Made by a program: the position numbers and the translations under genes. From Opitutia bacterium UBA4506 (GTDB lineage: Bacteria > Verrucomicrobiota > Verrucomicrobiia > Opitutales > Puniceicoccaceae), in the NCBI GenBank assembly GCA_002388665.1, contig DGMY01000040.1, positions 11,782 through 75,781 on the forward strand: 64,000 bases of DNA. Reading direction: 5' to 3'. Below the pieces are notes generated by a model that saw only the letters and a program-made list of their open reading frames with translations, made no database searches and had not been told where the DNA came from. Below, piece after piece: positions 16,187 through 25,083 of the stretch (its first letter is position 1; every line of letters starts with the position of its first letter).

Positions 16187-17476
16187 TCAGGAAGGAATAT
16201 CAGTTCGCTCGCAGACGGAATCGGCTATCGGATTGTGGAAGATATGAGTCGAAACGATCTGTGGCAGAAGCGATTGCTTGGCCTCGGCAGATTCGAACGA
16301 CAGGATCCATAGTACTGAGCGCCCCAGCCGTGTCGGGTAGGGGAGATGGAACCGGTGGTGAAGGGTCTCGAGAATATGTCCCCCTTGGAGATCGTCCCGA
16401 GGAGTCACCTGAAGGATTGCAGTCGTGGAGGGGTCACCCGCTGGGCTGCGATTGATAAACTCCTTGTTGCTGTTGAACAGCTCACCGGTTTCGGTGAGGA
16501 CCTTCTCCCAATCATCTGGGAAATCATCGCCGTCGAGATCCCAGAGGATGCGCCGTTTAACCGAAACCGCGAAACCCATTCGCTGGAGACATTGCTCAAC
16601 GGAACGGGCCGTAGTATCGGTGATGATCAGAGACACTGGGATGGTCTTGCCGGTCGACTCAACTGTGCAGCATCCAATTTCCTCTTTGGGAAGAGAGTAC
16701 TGGAGAGCAGGCGCTTCGGTGGTTGCGCGTGATTCCATGGCCTCCCGCATGGAAGAGAAAATGGCATCACCCAAAGGAGTACGCTCGGGGTGGGGCATCA
16801 TGGCCATCACGTTTCCCGCAGGATTGCAAACGGCGGCCAAATTGGCGGCGGAGCCATTTGGGTTGATTGGGAAATGTGAATCGGGCTCACCCTGGCTGTC
16901 GCTGTATTGGAATACCCCCTGCCCGTTTGCAATAAGCTCCTCCAGTAGTTCTGGAGAGGCGAGGAAGCGACCCTCTGCATGGGCGAAGGGAACGTGGATG
17001 GTTTCCCCTTCCTTCAAGTGACGCGTGAAGGCGGTGCGTTCGGGAGCGACTGCGGTGCGCAAATGGCACCAATCGTTAAAGAAGCCGGACCCGAGGAGAT
17101 GATCACCGACCTGGCGTCGATTTGGTGCGAGAGCCATGGCGGTGCGCCGATCGGAGACGCCGGGAACCAAGCCGCTCTCGACGAGGACCTGAGCGCCATT
17201 GCAGATACCGAGGACGGGTTTGCCCTTGTCTGCCTCAGCCGCGACGGACTTCAGTACTGGATCGAGTGAGGAAAGAACACCTGCGCGGGAGCGATCCTCG
17301 TAGGAGAAGCCTCCAACGATAAAGAACCCATCGAAGTCGGCGAGTTCTGCTGGATCGCGATTCCAAAGAAACTCCTCCGGCTGCATCCCGTTTCGTCGGA
17401 TGGCTGCGGCGGACTCCGCCTCGCAATTGCTTCCGGGAAATTGGACAATGGCTACCCGTTTCATCTGTTCGCTCAT
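16187..17476 (-). CDS. purQ: FGAM synthase glutaminase subunit PurQ with C-terminal PurS-like domain
   Basis: Residues 1-250 form a complete class I glutamine amidotransferase of PurQ type, which supplies ammonia to PurL: FPGSNCEAE, FIVGGFSYEDRSRAG, nucleophile Cys92 in GICNGAQ, and His229/Glu231 in MMPHPER. A further 170 residues follow. The final part, about 352-425 (ILQVTPRDDLQGG to IFHNPIADSV), looks like PurS, the small subunit that bridges PurL and PurQ. A segment at about 280-312 may be a second, weaker PurS-like half. Stand-alone purS is absent here, so this fusion probably replaces it. It overlaps purM by 4 bp. Confidence 0.88.
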   Translation of the reverse strand: MSEQMKRVAIVQFPGSNCEAESAAAIRRNGMQPEEFLWNRDPAELADFDGFFIVGGFSYEDRSRAGVLSSLDPVLKSVAAEADKGKPVLGICNGAQVLVESGLVPGVSDRRTAMALAPNRRQVGDHLLGSGFFNDWCHLRTAVAPERTAFTRHLKEGETIHVPFAHAEGRFLASPELLEELIANGQGVFQYSDSQGEPDSHFPINPNGSAANLAAVCNPAGNVMAMMPHPERTPLGDAIFSSMREAMESRATTEAPALQYSLPKEEIGCCTVESTGKTIPVSLIITDTTARSVEQCLQRMGFAVSVKRRILWDLDGDDFPDDWEKVLTETGELFNSNKEFINRSPAGDPSTTAILQVTPRDDLQGGHILETLHHRFHLPYPTRLGRSVLWILSFESAEAKQSLLPQIVSTHIFHNPIADSVCERTDIPS

Positions 17477-18513
17477 TTCAGCAAGACCTTCTGATTTCCT
17501 TCGATAACCGATCCGACCCGATACGCGTCGCCGCCGTCATTGCGGATGGCTTCCAAGGCGGCATCTGCTTGATCGGCTGGAACGACCGCGACCAAACCGA
17601 CACCCATATTAAATGTGCGGTACATCTCGAGCTCCTCGACCTCACCGAGTTTCGCGATCACATCGAAAACAGGGAGTTTGGGCCAAGTGCCTTTCTCGAT
17701 CTCAACCGCGGTTCCCTCAGGGAGAATTCTTGGAATGTTCTCGAGGAAACCGCCGCCGGTGATGTGGGACAGACCCTTGAGATTAATTCCTGAGGATAGC
17801 CACTTCTCGATGGGCTTGCGGTAGTTCAGGTGCGGGCGAAGCAAGGCGTCGCCAACCGATTCACCCAACTCGTCCAAATGATCTTCGGTCGTCATCTTCG
17901 CGATCTCGAAGAAAACCTTACGAGCGAGTGAGAAACCATTGGTGTGTAAGCCGGATGAGGGGAGGGCGATCACGGCATCACCTACGGAAATCGAAGCACC
18001 ATTGATGATCCGGTCCTTCTCGACCAAGCCGGTTACGCAGCCGACGATATCGTGCTCGCCGGGGAGGTAGGTCGAAGGCATCTCGGCGGTTTCTCCACCC
18101 ACCAAGGCGATCCCGTTCTCGCGGCAATTTTCAACCATGCCGGAAACGATCTCTTCGACCACGGCTGGATCGAGCTTCTCGTTGGCGATATAGTCGAGGA
18201 ATGTGACTGGCTGAGCCCCGTGAACGAGAATATCGTTGGTCGTGGCACTGACCACATCGATACCCAGATTGTAGTATTTACCGGCCATTTTGGCGACCGA
18301 TACCTTCGTCCCAACCCCGTCGATGCTTTGGATAAGGACAGGGTTGTTGTAATTTTTTAGCGTGGTTCCCAGCTCGACCATGGAGCCGAACGCACCCAGA
18401 CCCGTGAGGACTTCCGGTCCAAAGGTAGTTTTGACGAGAGGTCCAATCCGGTTGACGGCCTCGTTGCCGGCGTCGATATCGACTCCGGAGGATTTATAAT
18501 CGGTTTTTGCCAT
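17473..18513 (-). CDS. purM: AIR synthetase (phosphoribosylformylglycinamidine cyclo-ligase)
   Basis: PurM closes the imidazole ring, turning FGAM and ATP into AIR, the step after PurL. The 346-residue product has the usual length and signatures: YKSSGVDIDAGNEAV at the N-terminus, IDGVGTKVSVA, GGETAEMPSTYLPGEHDIVG, PSSGLHTNGFSLAR and ITGGGFLENIPR. It is in the same ATP-grasp-unrelated PurM/PurL superfamily as its upstream neighbour. It starts 25 bp after purL and overlaps purQS by 4 bp, consistent with stoichiometric translation of the FGAM-forming and ring-closing enzymes. Confidence 0.97.
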   Translation of the reverse strand: MAKTDYKSSGVDIDAGNEAVNRIGPLVKTTFGPEVLTGLGAFGSMVELGTTLKNYNNPVLIQSIDGVGTKVSVAKMAGKYYNLGIDVVSATTNDILVHGAQPVTFLDYIANEKLDPAVVEEIVSGMVENCRENGIALVGGETAEMPSTYLPGEHDIVGCVTGLVEKDRIINGASISVGDAVIALPSSGLHTNGFSLARKVFFEIAKMTTEDHLDELGESVGDALLRPHLNYRKPIEKWLSSGINLKGLSHITGGGFLENIPRILPEGTAVEIEKGTWPKLPVFDVIAKLGEVEELEMYRTFNMGVGLVAVVPADQADAALEAIRNDGGDAYRVGSVIEGNQKVLLK

Positions 18514-18538
18514 GGCGTTGAAAAGTTCAGTAATAGTG

Positions 18539-20893
18539 TCAGGATTCTAGTTCCGTGCGAAGACCGTTTTCCCACGCGTCCGCCAATTCGGACAAGGGCA
18601 GGTCAAGGAGTGGGGCGATTCGGAACTGATCGCCGCCAGTTTGGCCAATTGAATGGAGAGTGACCCCTCGGATTTTGCAGAGAGATTCAAATGCAGCCAC
18701 CTTGGATTCGGGTACCTCTACCAAGTAGCCGCCGAATTCACCCAGGAGGTGAGCTGGAGTATTTCCCAGTTGGTCGTGATCGATTGTTACCCCGATCCGA
18801 TTGGCGATGGCACTTTCCGCCAATGCGATGATGAGGCCGCCATCGGAGACATCGTGGCAGGCATTGATCAGGCCTGTTTCGATGGCATTGATGAGGGCCT
18901 GAGCGTTCTTTTCCTCCTCGGGGAGGTTGGGCTCGGGGATGCGGGGTGAATCGATTCCTTTGGACTCCAAGTAAATGGAGCCGGCAAGAGTATTCGCGAA
19001 CTCGCCCACATGGAAGACCCGGGATCCCTGCTCCTGGAAGCCGAAAGGCACCGCCTTGGACGCGTCGGGCATGCGGCCGAGACAGGCGATCATTGGGCTC
19101 GGTGGGATGGGTTGCCCCTGAGATTCATTGTAGAGAGAAACATTCCCACCGATGATGGGGATCGGGGCCTCTGGATAATCGGGGAGGTGAAGCGATTTCG
19201 CTGTCTGGGCAACCGCTCGCATCCCGGCGACAAAGTCACCCATCTGTTCGGGTTTTTCCGGATTCCCGTAGCAGAGGCAGTCGGTGAACGCGACTGGACG
19301 GCCTCCGGTAGCGCAGACATTGCGGTAGGATTCGACGACTGCCCATGCCGCGCCGCGTCCTGCATCGATGCGATTGTGGCGTGGGTTCTGGTCCAGACTA
19401 ACGACGGCGCCGGTTTCGCGGATCTCTTCGGGCCACTCGGGATCGACGAACGGCCGGAAAACCCCGGCGTCCCCTTTACCCGCTTCCACCTGAGTGGAGC
19501 CCTGAACCTGCTTGTCGTAGGATTCGAAAATCGGCTTGCGCGAAGCAATGTTCGGGTGTGCCAGAAGATCGATGAGATCTTTCGGCAAATCATCGAGAGA
19601 AATCGTGGGTTCTGCGACCGTGCTGTCGGAGTATTCCGGAAGAATAAATTCGCGGTCGTAGACGATCCCTTTGGTCACCTCTGCGGCTGGAGCCTCTACG
19701 AGAATTTCGCCATTCCAAGTCACGCGGTAGAGTCCATCGTTGCGGATCTTGCCGACTACGGAAGCCTTGGCCCCATTGGAGACTTCGGGCAGGGCAAACG
19801 TCTCGTTGTAGTGCGAGAGGATGAGATCCACTAGATCATGGGGGACGGCCCACATGAATCGCTCCTGCGTCTCGGAGCAAAGGATCACGTGCGGGGGAAG
19901 ACCTTCCATTCCCACGTGGACTTTCTCCACCTCCACCTCAGCCCCATATCCGGCTGAATCGGCGATCTCGACACTGGCGCAGGCGATCCCTCCTGCACCG
20001 AGATCCTTGAATCCGACGCGGTCGATGTCGCCGCGTTCCAAGAGAATCTTATGCAGGGCGTAGGTGGCTTTGAGAAGATGCCGTTCGAGGAAAGCATTTG
20101 GCTCCTGCACCGCTCCCTTGTTCTTCTCCTTCTCATTTTCATCCAACTCGCCTGAGGCGAAGCTGGCTCCGCCAAATCCGCTATTGTCGGTTGGTTTTCC
20201 GACTAGAATCAGCGCATAGCCGTCAGCATTCTTGGGGGCATGGGAGTGGAGGATCGCGTTCTCTGCGATGGCTCCCAAAGTCATTACCGTCACCAGGCAA
20301 TTGTCGTTGTAGCCCGCGTCGAAGTAGACATCGCCGCAAAGGTTGGGAATCCCCAAAGGGTTGCCGTATCCGGCGATACCGGCCACGACCCCCTGTTGGA
20401 TCCACTTGCTCTTGGGGAGTTTGATGTCTCCAAAACGCAGCCCGTCACCCACGGCGACGACTTTCGCACCCATGCAGCAGACATCGCGTACGTTTCCGCC
20501 AACACCAGTGGCAGCTCCTTCGTAGGGAACCACCTGAGAAGGGTGGTTGTGCGATTCATGACTCGCGGCCAGGCCGTAGCGGATGCCGTTTTTGTCCCGG
20601 GCGATCTCTACGATCCCCGCATCCTCTGAAGGACCGAGAATTACATTGGGACCGTCCGTGAGGAACTCCTTCAAATGGATACGGCTACTCTTGTAGGAGC
20701 AGTGCTCGGAACCCTGAATCGACCACAGAACACACTCAGCAAGTGTGGGCGGGCGTTTGAGGATCCGATTTTGAATCTGGAGCGCTTCGTCGGGCGTCAG
20801 TGCAAGATTGTGTTCCCGAATTAGGGCGCGAATGGCGTCCTCTTCCAGATTGGAGAAATCGAGCGTGATCGGCGTGGTATTAGACCGGGTCAT
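18539..20893 (-). CDS. purL: FGAM synthase, large catalytic subunit (small-PurL type)
   Basis: PurL amidates FGAR to FGAM using ammonia delivered from PurQ. With the ATG at 20893 the protein has 784 residues, the size of the multi-subunit type that needs separate PurQ and PurS, not the 1300-residue single-chain form. Visible motifs are EHCSYKSSRIHLKEF, HESHNHPSQVVPYEGAATGVGG, FKDLGAGGIACASVE, GGNVSLYNES and CHDVSDGGLIIALAES. An in-frame GTG at 20941 would add 16 residues and has no clear ribosome-binding site, so I prefer the ATG. It is the first gene of the purine operon. I see no purine riboswitch in the 190 bp upstream. Confidence 0.95.
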   Translation of the reverse strand: MTRSNTTPITLDFSNLEEDAIRALIREHNLALTPDEALQIQNRILKRPPTLAECVLWSIQGSEHCSYKSSRIHLKEFLTDGPNVILGPSEDAGIVEIARDKNGIRYGLAASHESHNHPSQVVPYEGAATGVGGNVRDVCCMGAKVVAVGDGLRFGDIKLPKSKWIQQGVVAGIAGYGNPLGIPNLCGDVYFDAGYNDNCLVTVMTLGAIAENAILHSHAPKNADGYALILVGKPTDNSGFGGASFASGELDENEKEKNKGAVQEPNAFLERHLLKATYALHKILLERGDIDRVGFKDLGAGGIACASVEIADSAGYGAEVEVEKVHVGMEGLPPHVILCSETQERFMWAVPHDLVDLILSHYNETFALPEVSNGAKASVVGKIRNDGLYRVTWNGEILVEAPAAEVTKGIVYDREFILPEYSDSTVAEPTISLDDLPKDLIDLLAHPNIASRKPIFESYDKQVQGSTQVEAGKGDAGVFRPFVDPEWPEEIRETGAVVSLDQNPRHNRIDAGRGAAWAVVESYRNVCATGGRPVAFTDCLCYGNPEKPEQMGDFVAGMRAVAQTAKSLHLPDYPEAPIPIIGGNVSLYNESQGQPIPPSPMIACLGRMPDASKAVPFGFQEQGSRVFHVGEFANTLAGSIYLESKGIDSPRIPEPNLPEEEKNAQALINAIETGLINACHDVSDGGLIIALAESAIANRIGVTIDHDQLGNTPAHLLGEFGGYLVEVPESKVAAFESLCKIRGVTLHSIGQTGGDQFRIAPLLDLPLSELADAWENGLRTELES

Positions 20894-21128
20894 TTTGTTC
20901 AGATCAGGGGTTCCCTGTCGTGGAGTCAATTCCCCAGTCACATGACGATGAGATTCACCGAAAAAATGCAGTGGTAAAATTCGAGTTTTCCCACTTTTGC
21001 GGAGCGGTTGAGATTAGGTGGGATTCGTTCTCGGGCACCAGATGATTCCTGTTTTGCCCTTATTAAACATAATAGATGAATTAAAAATCGGCATTGCAGA
21101 ATAAAGGAATTTGTGAAACGGTTGTGGG

Positions 21129-21899
21129 ATGTCGCATTCTCAGACAGTTCAATCGCTCCACCGGGGACTGGATCTCCTCGAGTCGATTGCGGATGCTTCG
21201 CAAGGATTGACCAGCAAGGAACTGGCCCAGCGAACCCGGCTTAAGAGTACGACGTTTTTCAATTTAGCGCGGACATTGGTAGAGCGGGGATACCTGCAAA
21301 AATCGAACACTCGACCGGTGATTTACTCGATGGGTCCGGCGCTGGAGGAGCTGTGTGGTGGGAATGTATCGACCAGCCGGGCCGCATTGGATGAATCACT
21401 GCTGCGACTATCGCGCCAGTTTCCCGCTTGGCGGTTTGTCACGGCGGAAGCGCACGGGGTGGACATCAGGATTGCTCATGCCATCGAACCGGCGCGCCCC
21501 GAAACCGTCTTGCACGACACCCGTAAGTGGATGCCACCCTATACCTCAGCATCCAGCCTATGCCATCTTGCGTTTTGGCCGAGCGAGCGCGCGAAATCGT
21601 TTCAAGCGGCCTATCCATTCCCGATGTATGGAGTTGGCCTGTGGGGCAGGGAGGAGAAGCTCGATCAGGCGATCGCTGACTTCCGAGCCAAGGGGGCGGT
21701 GGAGATTTACGAACTCAGCCCCGCACGAATGGCGGTACCCCTATACAATCGAAACAACCAGCTAGTCGCTTCCCTGGGAGCTAGTTCTACCTCGGGGCTG
21801 GAGCATGCCCGGGAGGATCTGGTGGCCATTCTTGAGTTGTTAAAAACCGAGGCGAAATTTCTATGTCCCCACCTCGGTCGGGTTCCTTCGGAGACCTGA
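21129..21899 (+). CDS. IclR family transcriptional regulator
   Basis: A 256-residue regulator with an N-terminal winged helix-turn-helix (SLHRGLDLLESIADASQGLT, then SKELAQRTRLKSTTFFNLARTL) and a C-terminal effector-binding domain of IclR type (LDQAIADFRAKGAVEIYEL, VPLYNRNNQLVASLGAS). IclR proteins usually sense small aromatic or carbonyl metabolites and control the neighbouring catabolic genes. Here the next genes, 32 bp downstream, encode an amidohydrolase and a Rieske protein on the same strand, and they are the obvious targets. The inducer cannot be inferred. The 187 bp upstream is shared with the divergent purL. Confidence 0.92.
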   Translation: MSHSQTVQSLHRGLDLLESIADASQGLTSKELAQRTRLKSTTFFNLARTLVERGYLQKSNTRPVIYSMGPALEELCGGNVSTSRAALDESLLRLSRQFPAWRFVTAEAHGVDIRIAHAIEPARPETVLHDTRKWMPPYTSASSLCHLAFWPSERAKSFQAAYPFPMYGVGLWGREEKLDQAIADFRAKGAVEIYELSPARMAVPLYNRNNQLVASLGASSTSGLEHAREDLVAILELLKTEAKFLCPHLGRVPSET

Positions 21900-21931
21900 T
21901 CCACACTGTTTACTCCAAACACGATTACAAA

Positions 21932-23035
21932 ATGAAAGAACAAACACTACCCATCATCGACGCGGACGTCCACCACGCACCGGACCCTGCGGGCATCAAA
22001 AAGCACATGCCTCGTGCGTTGGCAGAACGTGGACTCATCGTGCCCGGTGCGCAGGGGTATCGCAATCCGCATGGTGTTGATCGTCGCGACGCGGTCCCGC
22101 CCGGTGGAGGGAAGCCCTGTTCTGATCCCGCGTACGCGCTGGAGCATCATTTCGAGCCCAACAACATCAAGTATGGTATTCTTCACCCAGGTGGAACGCT
22201 CGGGGTCGGTGTAGGTGCCGATTACCGGCTCTCTGCGGCGATTTGCAGCGGCTACAATGATTACATGTTGGAAAGTTGGTTGAGCTTTGATGAGCGGTTT
22301 GTGGGCGCTCTACTCGTGGCTCCAAACTGGCCGGAAGCGGCAGCAAAGGAAATTCGGCGAGTCGGCCACCGTCCGGAGTTTCGTGAGATCATCATGACTT
22401 CGGCCTCGGAATCTCCCTTTGGTAACGTCCGCTATTGGCCGATCTATGAGGCTGCGAGCGAAGTCGGCTTGCCAGTAGCCTTTCACCCCGGCGCGGAAAG
22501 CAACGGCATCGGAAATCGATCCTACGCGGGTACGCCGTCGAGTTATTTTGAATGGCACACCAGTCTTTCGCAGAACTACATGGGGCAGATCGCCTCCCTG
22601 GTCATCGAGGGAGTCTTCAATGAGTTTCCTAGCTTGAATTTCATTGCTGTCGAGGGTGGGTTTGCCTGGTTGCCTCACCTGATGTGGCGCCTGGATAAGA
22701 ACTGGAAGGCGCTGCGCGAAACAACACCTTGGCTAACAGAGCCTCCCAGTGAAATGATCATGCGTCACGTGAAGATGACGACTCAGCCGATTGAAGAGCC
22801 GACGAAGGCTGAGCATTTGCTCCAAATTTTCGACATGATTGACGCCCCGAATACGCTAATGTTTTCCAGTGATTATCCGCACTGGGATGGCGACGATCCA
22901 AGATTTGTAATCCCTCGTAAACTGGGTGAAGAAGTGCGCCGGAAGATCTTCTACGACAATGCTGCCGAAATGTACGGCCTGCCCAAGATTGAAGCGCAGG
23001 AGTCCGCTGAAGTCGCAACCGGGGAGGGGAACTAA
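21932..23035 (+). CDS. Amidohydrolase family protein (ACMSD-like TIM barrel)
   Basis: The 367-residue protein belongs to the amidohydrolase-2 group of metal-dependent hydrolases and decarboxylases. The metal-binding motif is in IIDADVHHAP at the N-terminus. VAFHPGAESNG in the middle gives a further ligand, and FSSDYPHWDGDDP near the end gives the catalytic Asp. The ATG at 21932 places the first motif at the usual distance; an upstream in-frame start overlaps the IclR gene and is unlikely. Its stop shares one base with the Rieske start (TAATG). The group includes decarboxylases and lactonases for aromatic and sugar-acid compounds, so substrate assignment is not safe. Confidence 0.9.
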   Translation: MKEQTLPIIDADVHHAPDPAGIKKHMPRALAERGLIVPGAQGYRNPHGVDRRDAVPPGGGKPCSDPAYALEHHFEPNNIKYGILHPGGTLGVGVGADYRLSAAICSGYNDYMLESWLSFDERFVGALLVAPNWPEAAAKEIRRVGHRPEFREIIMTSASESPFGNVRYWPIYEAASEVGLPVAFHPGAESNGIGNRSYAGTPSSYFEWHTSLSQNYMGQIASLVIEGVFNEFPSLNFIAVEGGFAWLPHLMWRLDKNWKALRETTPWLTEPPSEMIMRHVKMTTQPIEEPTKAEHLLQIFDMIDAPNTLMFSSDYPHWDGDDPRFVIPRKLGEEVRRKIFYDNAAEMYGLPKIEAQESAEVATGEGN

Positions 23036-23478
23036 TGCCGAAAACAAAGCATCGAGTCTGCCGGGCGAATGAGTTGAATAAGGGGGAGCACCGTATCGTG
23101 GAAATCGATGGGAAATCGATCGGCGTGTACAACGTCGGAGGTTCTTATCATGCGATCCGCAATCTGTGCCCGCACCAATTGGCCCCATTGTGCAAAGGAC
23201 ACCATGGAGGGACCACACTGCCTGGGAAGGTCGGAGAGTTTGAGTATGGAATGGAGGATCAGGTTGTTCGTTGCCCATGGCACGGCTGGGAGTTCGACGT
23301 GACCACCGGGCGCAGCCTCTTTAACCCTCATCGCTGTCGCGTGAAATCCTATAAAGTATTTTGCGAGGATGAGAATGGTAATACCCAGGAGAAGACTCTG
23401 TCGTCAGACGATCCCGATCCCTCTGTCGAAACCTACCCGGTTTCGGTCGAAGAAACCTGGGTGGTCGTGGAGGCGTAG
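23035..23478 (+). CDS. Rieske [2Fe-2S] ferredoxin-like protein
   Basis: A soluble 147-residue electron-transfer protein. The Rieske cluster ligands are Cys45 and His47 in NLCPHQLAPL and Cys80 and His83 in RCPWHGWEFD. It has no signal peptide, no membrane helix and no attached catalytic domain, so it is a ferredoxin component or an accessory domain rather than a complete oxygenase. A 20-residue insertion rich in Gly and His separates the two motifs. Translation is coupled to the amidohydrolase by a one-base overlap, so the two proteins probably act on the same substrate or complex. No oxygenase alpha subunit is present nearby. Confidence 0.92.
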   Translation: MPKTKHRVCRANELNKGEHRIVEIDGKSIGVYNVGGSYHAIRNLCPHQLAPLCKGHHGGTTLPGKVGEFEYGMEDQVVRCPWHGWEFDVTTGRSLFNPHRCRVKSYKVFCEDENGNTQEKTLSSDDPDPSVETYPVSVEETWVVVEA

Positions 23479-23504
23479 TTCGCTTTAATAATTCGATTTC
23501 TCTT

Positions 23505-23538
23505 GAGGGTCTCGATCGGGTGTATCGAGGCCCTCTTT
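23505..23538 (+). terminator. Intrinsic terminator after the Rieske gene
   Basis: A 12-bp stem with one G-T wobble (23505-23516 with 23524-23535), a 7-nt loop and a short T run (TTT). It lies 26 bp after the Rieske stop codon and probably ends the IclR-amidohydrolase-Rieske transcript. Confidence 0.65.
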
Positions 23539-23753
23539 GCGATCGAGAGGAGTGTAGCACTGGAGGGCTCGATTCTCCGATCATACGACCGCGCGCCTGT
23601 CCGTCTACTCCATTCGCGGGTGTCGTCATTCGGCTAGGCCCGAACCGTGTATGTGATTACTGAAAATGTGAGAAAAATTGACGGCGGAGATTTGCCATTG
23701 CGGAGATTCTGCCTTCTCTTCGAAGCGTTGCATTTTATTAAACCAAAACACCT

Positions 23754-24266
23754 ATGAAACGAACCATTGCCTCGCTCTTTTCTTTTTCAATTTTGATCTC
23801 CGCACTGAACGGCGGGACCCTCCAAGAGAACCTATCAGAGGATCTGGTAAAGCTGGATGGAGAGGAATTGGTTTCGGCTTCCGACGCCCTGGAAGGGAAG
23901 GAAATCATCGCAGTCTACTATTCGGCTCACTGGTGCCCTCCATGCCGTCAATTTACACCAGGACTCTCTGAGTTCTATGATGAAGCCTCTGCCGAGTATC
24001 CAAACTTTCAGATGGTATTCATGAGCAACGATCGCAGCGCGGATGCGATGGAAGGGTACATGAAGTGGGGTAAGATGAACTTCCCTGCTATCAAATATGA
24101 TGAGCGCGGAGAATCGGGACTGGAAAAGTTTTCTGCCCGGGGAATTCCTTACCTAGTCGTGCTGGATGCCGACGGGAATCAACTTCTCGGCAAGGCGCCC
24201 GGAGAGTCTTGGCAGAGCCCTGCGATTACTTTGGCGGATTTGAAGAAGCTGCTTAAGGATTCTTAA
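23754..24266 (+). CDS. Thioredoxin-like (TlpA/nucleoredoxin-type) exported protein
   Basis: A 170-residue protein with an N-terminal signal peptide (MKRTIASLFSFSILISALNG) and a thioredoxin fold. The redox site WCPPC spans residues 60-64 in YYSAHWCPPCRQFTPGL. The motif MVFMSNDRSADAMEGYMKWG and the cis-Pro loop GIPYLVVLDADG resemble tryparedoxin and nucleoredoxin-like thioredoxins. It probably reduces or oxidises thiols in the periplasm. The gene stands alone, followed by a terminator at 24316. It is not linked to cytochrome c maturation genes, so a specific substrate is not known. Confidence 0.88.
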   Translation: MKRTIASLFSFSILISALNGGTLQENLSEDLVKLDGEELVSASDALEGKEIIAVYYSAHWCPPCRQFTPGLSEFYDEASAEYPNFQMVFMSNDRSADAMEGYMKWGKMNFPAIKYDERGESGLEKFSARGIPYLVVLDADGNQLLGKAPGESWQSPAITLADLKKLLKDS

Positions 24267-24315
24267 TTAGCGAGGAGCTGTTGGTCCTACGGGATCGCTG
24301 CCTAATCCATTTAGC

Positions 24316-24354
24316 AGAAAGCATCCGGCAATCGTAATTGTCCGGGTGCTTTCT
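24316..24354 (+). terminator. Strong bidirectional intrinsic terminator
   Basis: A 13-bp stem (24316-24328 with 24342-24354, one G-T wobble) that continues into an inner 4-bp stem with a 4-nt loop. It ends the thioredoxin-like gene on the plus strand and lies just beyond the end of the leftward pseudopilin gene, so it probably serves both transcripts. Confidence 0.75.
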
Positions 24355-24357
24355 TGT

Positions 24358-25083
24358 TTACAGAGGGACTTCTGCTGGATTCACGCCTTCGGCGAACTTG
24401 TCTTTAAAGTCACTGGCCGAGATAATTTCCACGTGGCCATCGGCAAATAGGTAAGGTGCCGAGCCCTTCGTGCGGTCTGATGAGCGATTGCCCGTACGAT
24501 GACGGTCGGGCTCGATATCATTGAGTGCGGAGATCCAATTCGTCCATTCGCCTCCGTGGATGTGGTCTCTGGTCACGTTCGGTGTACGATCTTCGCTCAG
24601 AATAAAAAGGATGTGGGTTTGCGCAGGATTTGGAATCCTTCGGGGAAAGCGGTAATTGACGTCGTCGAAGACCAGGTCATTGAGGACGTAGCTGGTTGAA
24701 TTGCGATCAAGGATCCGCTGGCGGCGTTCCTCGGGGTCAGCGGGACAGATCCGGATCGTATCGATGCTATCAGTAAAGTATTCGTCCAACTCGTACAGCC
24801 AGCTCTCATTCAGCCGAAAGGGGCTAACAGAGTGAGTGGTGGGCGGATAGATGCCTTCGTTGTCGTTCGCGTACAGTTGCAGCGCCAGGCCGATTTGCCG
24901 TTGGTTCGAGGCGCACTGCACTAGCAAGCTCTTGGTGCGGACCTTGCTTACCGAGGGGATGACGATACCCGCCAGCATCGCAACTATTGCAATAACAACG
25001 ATGGCCTCAACCAAGGTGAAGCCAAACGAAGCGCGGGAGCCATAGGGCCCCCGCGCAATCTTTGAATTGGAAACAGATTTCAC
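24358..25083 (-). CDS. Type II secretion/pilin-like pseudopilin (DUF1559-like)
   Basis: The 241-residue product has a short basic leader and the prepilin cleavage and methylation motif GFTLVEA followed by a hydrophobic helix (IVVIAIVAMLAGIVIPSV), the hallmark of type IV pilin and pseudopilin proteins. After the helix come QCASNQRQIGLALQLYANDNEG, a typical DUF1559-like stretch, and a C-terminal LFADGHVEIIS motif common in planctomycete and verrucomicrobial pseudopilins. The start is a GTG whose first base is also the last base of the stop codon of the PEP-CTERM gene upstream. The two genes are therefore co-translated. Its secretion partner is not visible. Confidence 0.88.
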   Translation of the reverse strand: MKSVSNSKIARGPYGSRASFGFTLVEAIVVIAIVAMLAGIVIPSVSKVRTKSLLVQCASNQRQIGLALQLYANDNEGIYPPTTHSVSPFRLNESWLYELDEYFTDSIDTIRICPADPEERRQRILDRNSTSYVLNDLVFDDVNYRFPRRIPNPAQTHILFILSEDRTPNVTRDHIHGGEWTNWISALNDIEPDRHRTGNRSSDRTKGSAPYLFADGHVEIISASDFKDKFAEGVNPAEVPL

